Shown here in pieces: positions 59,310 through 64,000 of a DNA stretch of 64,000 nt. The notes under the pieces are model-generated. The model searched no databases. It was not told the DNA's origin and saw only the letters and a program-made list of their open reading frames with translations. The translations under genes and the position numbers were made by a program. Within the stretch, counting starts at the first letter, position 1. Each line of letters begins with the position of its first letter. This stretch comes from an uncultured Bacilli bacterium (GTDB taxonomy: Bacteria; Bacillota_I; Bacilli_A; RF39; UBA660): assembly GCA_934086315.1 (NCBI GenBank), contig CAKOHZ010000001.1, forward strand, positions 682,001-746,000, read 5' to 3'.

Positions 59310-59474
59310 AGAGTATCCCTCTCATACAAAAATTATAACAAAATACTAATAATTATACAAATTTTATAACAAAATATTAAAATTCTCTTGATATTTTCAT
59401 CTTTTTATGAGAAAATACTTTAGCGAAGTGAAAAAGATATATTTTTACGACCTGATATAAAAGGAGGAATAAAA
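59310..59474 (+). promoter_or_regulatory. rpmF upstream region with short direct repeats
   Basis: AT-rich gap between divergent genes. TATAACAAAATA occurs twice (about 59335 and 59364), and a TTGATA near 59384 may be a -35. GGAGGAA is the rpmF ribosome site. Confidence 0.4.
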
Positions 59475-59690
59475 ATGAGATTAGACATTACTTTATTTGG
59501 TGCTTTACCATTTAGAAGAATTAGTAAAACTGCTAAAAGACAAAGAAGAACACATTTAAAGAAAACTGCTCCAACAGTTACTACTTGTACTAATTGTGGT
59601 GCTGTAGTTGCTCCTCATAGAGCTTGCACAAAATGTGGTTATTACAAAGGTAAAGAAGCTATCAAAGTTACTAAAGAAGAAACAAAGTAG
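59475..59690 (+). CDS. rpmF: 50S ribosomal protein L32
   Basis: 71 residues. PFRRISKTAKRQRRTH is the conserved start; CTNC...CTKC makes it the zinc-binding form, and the end GYYKGKEAI is typical. There are about 9 extra residues before PFRR (usually MAVPFRR). No other in-frame start codon lies closer, and GGAGG supports the ATG at 59475. Confidence 0.93.
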   Translation: MRLDITLFGALPFRRISKTAKRQRRTHLKKTAPTVTTCTNCGAVVAPHRACTKCGYYKGKEAIKVTKEETK

Positions 59691-59717
59691 TCAACTAATG
59701 TTGGCTTTTTTTGTTAT
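59687..59717 (+). terminator. Terminator after rpmF
   Basis: AGTCAAC-TAAT-GTTGGCT hairpin with G-U pair and T run. Confidence 0.75.
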
Positions 59718-59750
59718 CTTATGTTATACTTCTTTTAGGATGGTGAGTAA

Positions 59751-60236
59751 ATGAATAACGTAGTAGAAGCTATAATAGAAATTCCTTATAGAAGTAGAAA
59801 TAAATTTGAGATAAAAAATGGTAAGATTAAATTAGATAGAGTTTTATATTCAGCTATGGCTTATCCAGCAGAATATGGATTTATTGATAATACACTTGCA
59901 AACGATGGAGACCCTTTAGATATATTAGTTATCGGAACAGAACCAACTTATCCAGGATGTATTATTCCAGCAAGAGTAGTTGGATGCTTAAAATTAATTG
60001 ATAATGGTTTTGAAGATTATAAAATCATTTCAGTAGTAGACGTAGATCCAAGATATAATGAAATAAACGAGCTTAAAGACTTATCTGAATTTATTCTAGA
60101 AGAAATTAAAAACTTCTTTGAAAATTATAAATCACTTCAAAATATTAAAGTAGAAGTAGGAAAGTACTATAATAAAGAAGAAGCTTTAAAAGTTATAGAA
60201 GAATCTATAAAAAGATATAAAGGTGAAACTAAATAG
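59751..60236 (+). CDS. ppa: Inorganic pyrophosphatase (type I)
   Basis: 161-residue soluble enzyme hydrolysing PPi. EIPYRSRNKFEI, YPAEYGFIDNTLANDGDPLDILV (metal-binding Asp cluster) and VVDVDPRYN are the family signatures. GGTGAG precedes the ATG. Confidence 0.95.
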   Translation: MNNVVEAIIEIPYRSRNKFEIKNGKIKLDRVLYSAMAYPAEYGFIDNTLANDGDPLDILVIGTEPTYPGCIIPARVVGCLKLIDNGFEDYKIISVVDVDPRYNEINELKDLSEFILEEIKNFFENYKSLQNIKVEVGKYYNKEEALKVIEESIKRYKGETK

Positions 60237-60262
60237 AAGTTTAATACTTCTTTTTTTATGCT
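60234..60262 (+). terminator. Terminator after ppa
   Basis: AGAAGT-TTAAT-ACTTCTTTTTTT hairpin. Confidence 0.85.
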
Positions 60263-60278
60263 TGAAATCATAAAAAAG

Positions 60279-60307
60279 TTGCATATCAAAAGAGAATATG
60301 TTATAAT
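60279..60307 (+). promoter_or_regulatory. Sigma-A promoter of sigA
   Basis: TTGCAT at 60279-60284, 17-base spacer, TATAAT at 60302-60307. Confidence 0.75.
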
Positions 60308-60336
60308 ATAACACGATTTTTATAAGGGGTGAAATT

Positions 60337-61584
60337 ATGGCGACAAAAGAAGAAAAATTTAAAATGATACAAGAATATGCTGATTCAACATTTCTAGTAG
60401 GAAAATCTAATCAATTAAAGAATTGTAGAAATCTAGCAAAATTTTTACAAGCTAAAAAAATATCTTTAACAATAGATGACACTAATGATTTAATTAAGGA
60501 TTCATTATCTTTAAAAGAAATGTTAGATACCATCTTAGATATAGAAGGTATTATGGATATAGTAGGTAATGATACTATTGGAGCAATGATTACATCATAT
60601 TCTATGCTTACTGGTAAAGAAATAAAAGAAAAAGAAGTAGCAGAAGAAGTAGAAGAAGTTAAACCAGCAGGAGAATTAGATCTTAGTTATGATACTTTGG
60701 CTTATGTAGATAATGTAAGAATGTATTTAAGAGAACTTGATATGCCACTTTTAACACATGAAGAAGAACTTGAAATAGGTAAGAGAGTTGCTGAGGGTGA
60801 TGAAGAAGCAGCAAAAATATTAGCAGAACGTAATCTTCGTTTAGTTGTTTCGATTGCTAAACGTTATGTAGGACGTGGACTTCCAATGCTAGATTTAATT
60901 CAAGAAGGAAATATAGGTCTTATGAAAGCAGTTGAAAAATTCGACTATACCAAAGGATATAAATTCAGTACTTATTCTACTTGGTGGATTCGTCAAGCAA
61001 TGACAAGAGCAATAGCTGATAAATCAAGAGTTATAAGAATACCAGTACATTTACATGAAGAAGTCCAAAAGGTTAAAAAAGTTATAGAAAGATATGAAAA
61101 AGAATATGGAACTGAACCAACTTCACAAGATATAGCTGATGTATTAGATATGTCTAGAGAAAGAGTAGAAGAAATACAAAAAGTAATAGCAAGTAATCCT
61201 GTATCTTTATCTACTCCAGTAAAAGGAACCGGTTCTGAACCAGAAGATACAGAACTAGGAGATATGATAGAAGATCCAAATACAAGAGATCAAGATTATT
61301 CAGATAAATTATTCTACGAAGACTTTAAAAAAATAGTATTTAATGGTGGAATATTAACAGATCGTGAAGCACTAGTAATTGCATTAAGATTTGGTTTTGA
61401 TGATGGAAGAGTACATACCCTAGAAGAAATAGGTCAACAACTTCATGTAACTCGTGAAAGAATTAGACAAATAGAAGCAAAAGCAATAAGAAAATTAAGA
61501 CATAATAGAGGTGTTAAAGCATTCGATCCAAAGAGTCCAGAATCAGGTATGAAATTACAATTCGTTAAATCAAAAAACTGCTAA
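60337..61584 (+). CDS. sigA: Primary sigma factor RpoD/SigA
   Basis: 415 residues. Region 1.2 (VRMYLRELDMPLLTHEEELEIGKRVAEGD), region 2 with LIQEGNIGLMKAVEKFDYTKGYKFSTYSTWWIRQA, region 3, and region 4 with LTDREALVIALRFG and LEEIGQQLHVTRERIRQIEAKAIRKLRH. The first about 110 residues do not look like the usual region 1.1. GGGGTG precedes the ATG. dnaG, a frequent neighbour in Bacilli, is not adjacent. Confidence 0.96.
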   Translation: MATKEEKFKMIQEYADSTFLVGKSNQLKNCRNLAKFLQAKKISLTIDDTNDLIKDSLSLKEMLDTILDIEGIMDIVGNDTIGAMITSYSMLTGKEIKEKEVAEEVEEVKPAGELDLSYDTLAYVDNVRMYLRELDMPLLTHEEELEIGKRVAEGDEEAAKILAERNLRLVVSIAKRYVGRGLPMLDLIQEGNIGLMKAVEKFDYTKGYKFSTYSTWWIRQAMTRAIADKSRVIRIPVHLHEEVQKVKKVIERYEKEYGTEPTSQDIADVLDMSRERVEEIQKVIASNPVSLSTPVKGTGSEPEDTELGDMIEDPNTRDQDYSDKLFYEDFKKIVFNGGILTDREALVIALRFGFDDGRVHTLEEIGQQLHVTRERIRQIEAKAIRKLRHNRGVKAFDPKSPESGMKLQFVKSKNC

Positions 61585-61656
61585 GAAAAGAAATAAAATA
61601 TACCAGTTAATATTTTAAAATATAATTTTTTTTTAAAAAGAATAAGTGAAAACGAT

Positions 61657-61683
61657 AGAGGACTAAAATAGTTCTCTTTTATT
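61657..61683 (+). terminator. Terminator after sigA
   Basis: AGAGGAC-TAAAATA-GTTCTCTTTT hairpin with G-U pair. Confidence 0.75.
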
Positions 61684-61693
61684 ATACAAACAA

Positions 61694-61722
61694 TTGTATT
61701 TTATGACTTAATTTGTTAAAAT
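61694..61722 (+). promoter_or_regulatory. Sigma-A promoter giving a leaderless lepA mRNA
   Basis: TTGTAT at 61694-61699, 17-base spacer, TAAAAT at 61717-61722; the ATG at 61730 coincides with the expected start site. Confidence 0.65.
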
Positions 61723-61729
61723 ATTTCTT

Positions 61730-63514
61730 ATGGAAAGAGATAAGATTAAAAATTTTTGTATAATAGCTCATATAGATCATGGCAAGAGTACTCTAGCAGA
61801 CAGAATACTTGATATTTGTCATGCAGTAACTGAAAGAGAAAAGAAAGATCAAATACTAGACTCTATGGATCTTGAAAGAGAAAGAGGAATCACTATTAAA
61901 TTAAATGCAGTAGAACTTAAATATAAAGGTTATACTCTTCATTTAATAGATACTCCAGGACACGTAGACTTTAGTTATGAAGTAAGTAGAAGTTTAGCTG
62001 CCTGTGAAGGAGCAATTCTAGTAGTAGATGCAACTCAAGGTATAGAAGCTCAAACACTTGCTAATCTTTACCTAGCTTTAGAAGCAGACTTGAAAATAAT
62101 GCCAGTTATTAATAAAATAGATTTACCAAATGCAAACCCAGAAAAAGTAAAAGATGAACTTGTTAAAACAATAGGATTTGATAGAGATGAAATAATTTGT
62201 TGTTCAGGTAAAACTGGTGAAGGAGTAGATAAGTTATTAGATGCAGTAATTGAAAGAGTACCAAGTCCAAAAAGCGATAGTAATAAACTAAGAGCATTAA
62301 TATTTGATAGCTACTTTGATCCATATAAAGGAGTAGTTATTCTTATTAGAATAATGGATGGTATTGTAAAAGTTGGAGATAAAATAAGATTTATAAATTC
62401 AAATGCAACTTATGAAGTATTAGAACTAGGTAAACACACTCCACACGAAATTAAAAAGAATAGTTTAAGTGCTGGTGAAGTAGGCTTTTTAAGTGCATCT
62501 ATTAAAAGTATTACTGAAGTAGAAGTAGGAGATACAATATGTCTAGATGGAGAAACAGTAGAAGCACTACCTGGTTATAAACCAATGAAACCAATGGTAT
62601 TTTCAGGAATATATCCAATTGAATCATCAAAGTATCCTGATTTAAAAGAAGCATTATTAAAACTTAAACTAAGTGATGCATCCCTTACATTTGAACCGGA
62701 AACATCAATAGCATTAGGTTTTGGATTTAGATGTGGTTTTCTAGGACTTCTTCATATGGAAATCATACAAGAAAGAATAGAAAGAGAATTTGGAATAGAT
62801 ATAATTGCAACTAGTCCATCAGTTATATATGAAGTTATTTTAAACGATGGAAGCAGCATATCTATAGATTCCCCATCTAAAATGCCAGATCCATCAAAAA
62901 TATCAAAAGTATTAGAACCATTTGTAAGAGCTAATATATATGTACCAAGTGAATACGTAGGTCCAATAATGGAATTATGCCAAGATAAAAGAGGAATCTA
63001 TAAAAACATGTCATATTTAGATGAAACAAGAGTAAACATAACTTATGAGTTACCTCTATCAGAAATAGTATATGATTTCTTTGATAAATTAAAGAGTTAC
63101 ACTAAAGGCTACGCATCATTTGATTACGAATTTATAGGTAATAGAGAAAGTAAACTAGTTAAAATGGATATACTTTTAAATGGAGATATAATTGATGCAT
63201 TAAGTCTAATAGTTCATAAAGACTTCGCGTATAAACGTGGAAAAATAATATGTGAAAACTTAAAAAAGATCATACCAAGACAAATGTTTCAAGTACCAAT
63301 ACAAGCATGTATAGGATCAAAAGTAATAGCCCGTGAAGATATATCAGCTATGAAAAAGAATGTACTTGCTAAATGTTATGGTGGAGACGTATCAAGAAAA
63401 AGAAAACTTCTTGAAAAACAAAAAGAAGGTAAAAAAAGAATGAAACAAGTAGGTAGTGTATCAATACCTCAAGAAGCATTCTTGACAATACTTAGTACAG
63501 ACGAAAGAGAATAA
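61730..63514 (+). CDS. lepA: Elongation factor 4 (LepA)
   Basis: 594-residue translational GTPase that back-translocates ribosomes. G1 AHIDHGKST, G3 DTPGHVDFSYEV, G4 NKID; domains II, III and V follow, and the LepA-specific C terminus RKRKLLEKQKEGKKRMKQVGSVSIPQEAFLTIL is intact. No ribosome site precedes the ATG. Confidence 0.96.
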   Translation: MERDKIKNFCIIAHIDHGKSTLADRILDICHAVTEREKKDQILDSMDLERERGITIKLNAVELKYKGYTLHLIDTPGHVDFSYEVSRSLAACEGAILVVDATQGIEAQTLANLYLALEADLKIMPVINKIDLPNANPEKVKDELVKTIGFDRDEIICCSGKTGEGVDKLLDAVIERVPSPKSDSNKLRALIFDSYFDPYKGVVILIRIMDGIVKVGDKIRFINSNATYEVLELGKHTPHEIKKNSLSAGEVGFLSASIKSITEVEVGDTICLDGETVEALPGYKPMKPMVFSGIYPIESSKYPDLKEALLKLKLSDASLTFEPETSIALGFGFRCGFLGLLHMEIIQERIEREFGIDIIATSPSVIYEVILNDGSSISIDSPSKMPDPSKISKVLEPFVRANIYVPSEYVGPIMELCQDKRGIYKNMSYLDETRVNITYELPLSEIVYDFFDKLKSYTKGYASFDYEFIGNRESKLVKMDILLNGDIIDALSLIVHKDFAYKRGKIICENLKKIIPRQMFQVPIQACIGSKVIAREDISAMKKNVLAKCYGGDVSRKRKLLEKQKEGKKRMKQVGSVSIPQEAFLTILSTDERE

Positions 63515-63763
63515 TTATTGAAAGAAAGTAAGAGTATCATTGTATGAAGAACTTCTATCTTCATGTGGTACTTTACTTTCTTTTATTTCATCTAATAAAG
63601 GATCTTCGCTTTTTTTAAAAATACTCTTTTCTCTAAGTAAATATGGCTTGACTTCTTTGTATACTGGAATAGACTTCTTAATAACACCTAATGTTTTATT
63701 AGCAGTACTAGCTATACTTGATATATTTATTTTCTTAAAAATAGATAAAAGTTCAGTATTCAT
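63515..63763 (-). CDS. Small YqfQ/VrrA-like protein
   Basis: 82 residues. The helical segment ISSIASTANKTLGVIKKSIPVYKEVKPYL resembles the core of the YqfQ/VrrA family, followed by a polar, charged tail. In Bacillus yqfQ lies in the sigA-nfo neighbourhood, which supports the assignment. AGGTGATC precedes the ATG on the minus strand, and it is convergent with lepA. An ORF on the opposite strand over the same bases lacks a ribosome site. Confidence 0.55.
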   Translation of the reverse strand: MNTELLSIFKKINISSIASTANKTLGVIKKSIPVYKEVKPYLLREKSIFKKSEDPLLDEIKESKVPHEDRSSSYNDTLTFFQ

Positions 63764-63877
63764 ACGATCACCTATAATATTATATTAAATTAATTAAAAA
63801 AAGTTATAAAAGATGTTTTTATTTAAAAAATTATATGTTATAATCAATGTATAGTAGAGTAAGAAGGAAAGATTAGT

Positions 63878-64000
63878 ATGGCTAAAAAAGGTACAATTAA
63901 AAATAAAAAAACCGTTAAACAAACTAAATCTAAAACAAATAAAAAGTCATCTTTTAATATAATGGCAGTGCCTAAAACAATAATCACTGAAATAATTGCA
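63878..64000 (+). CDS. Start of a lysine-rich protein, cut by the window edge
   Basis: At least 41 codons, beginning MAKKGTIKNKKTVKQTKSKTNKK and continuing SSFNIMAVPKTIITEIIA. AAGGAAAG lies before the ATG and a TATAAT at about 63838-63843. The basic leader suggests a cytoplasmic tail or nucleic-acid contact; too little is present to name it. Confidence 0.6.
   Translation, partial: MAKKGTIKNKKTVKQTKSKTNKKSSFNIMAVPKTIITEIIA

Noticed and set aside
59335..59380. Repeats before rpmF as an operator
   Set aside because: Only AT-rich partial repeats; expected by chance at this base composition.
63540..63788. Plus-strand ORF over the YqfQ-like gene
   Set aside because: Low-complexity hydrophobic frame without a ribosome site; the minus frame has one and a recognisable helix pattern.
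1..64000. Mycoplasma-type genetic code (TGA = Trp)
   Set aside because: TGA ends cca, recU and the 52-residue protein at 27336, and tryptophan is encoded by TGG.
1..64000. CRISPR array, insertion sequence or intact prophage
   Set aside because: No regularly spaced repeats, transposase, integrase or phage structural genes seen by eye.

Overview
The window is a gene-dense chromosomal segment of an AT-rich, walled, low-GC Gram-positive bacterium. Gene content and order are Bacilli-like. Examples are cca-dnaD-nth facing pbp1a-recU, rpsU-yqeY, ylbD-ylbE, nfo followed by a YqfT-like gene, tmcAL near rpmF, a Gram-positive PolC, and T-box leaders on tRNA-synthetase operons. TGA is used as a normal stop (cca and recU both end in TGA), so this is not a Mycoplasma-type code. 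The overall picture fits an uncultured Bacilli lineage close to Mollicutes/RF39-like gut bacteria that still makes peptidoglycan (murG, divIB, class A PBP). The placement is inferred from gene content only.

Layout: 0-6 kb carries HU, CCA-adding enzyme, DnaD and Nth, convergent with a class A PBP and RecU. 6-10 kb carries a VirB2-like small membrane protein, then rpsB-tsf behind a structured leader, an HNH-like protein and rpsU-yqeY. 10-17 kb holds a secreted DUF2207-like protein, a metallophosphoesterase, a lipid cassette (acyltransferase, acyl-CoA ligase, second acyltransferase), murG-divIB and ylbD-ylbE. 17-20 kb has a strongly promoted orphan prepilin, nfo and a BspA/DUF285-like surface protein. 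20-28 kb has a PLP lyase/SDR pair, rpmG, efp, a Tyr T-box controlling dut-tyrS, a CPBP protease and a degenerate metallophosphoesterase. 28-32 kb has tRNA-Thr, tRNA-Gln, tmRNA, a CDP-alcohol phosphatidyltransferase, a thioredoxin-like protein and an EIIB-like protein without its cysteine. 32-40.4 kb is the most accessory part: asnB, a lipoprotein pair, an XRE regulator with a membrane partner, an alkylation-repair operon whose Ogt-like member lacks its active cysteine, a GntR gene followed by a chimeric remnant, traX and a beheaded XRE regulator.

40.4-64 kb is mainly housekeeping: gpmA, prohibitin-like protein, a lysozyme-like protein, an Asp T-box controlling aspS-lysS, polC, an MBL hydrolase, polA, tmcAL, rpmF, ppa, sigA and lepA. 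Between polC and the MBL hydrolase lies a Bro-N-like remnant and a short RNA gene with a perfect promoter and terminator whose sequence resembles a damaged tRNA.

There is no clear intact defence island, prophage, IS element or CRISPR array. The best leads are the tRNA-like small RNA, the paired XRE/membrane proteins sharing one domain, the Cys-to-Arg alkyltransferase-like protein, the acyltransferase with a SHOCT-like insert in its three-gene cassette, the ABC/PHP deletion chimera, and a set of apparently leaderless promoters (lepA, the phosphatidyltransferase, ylbD).
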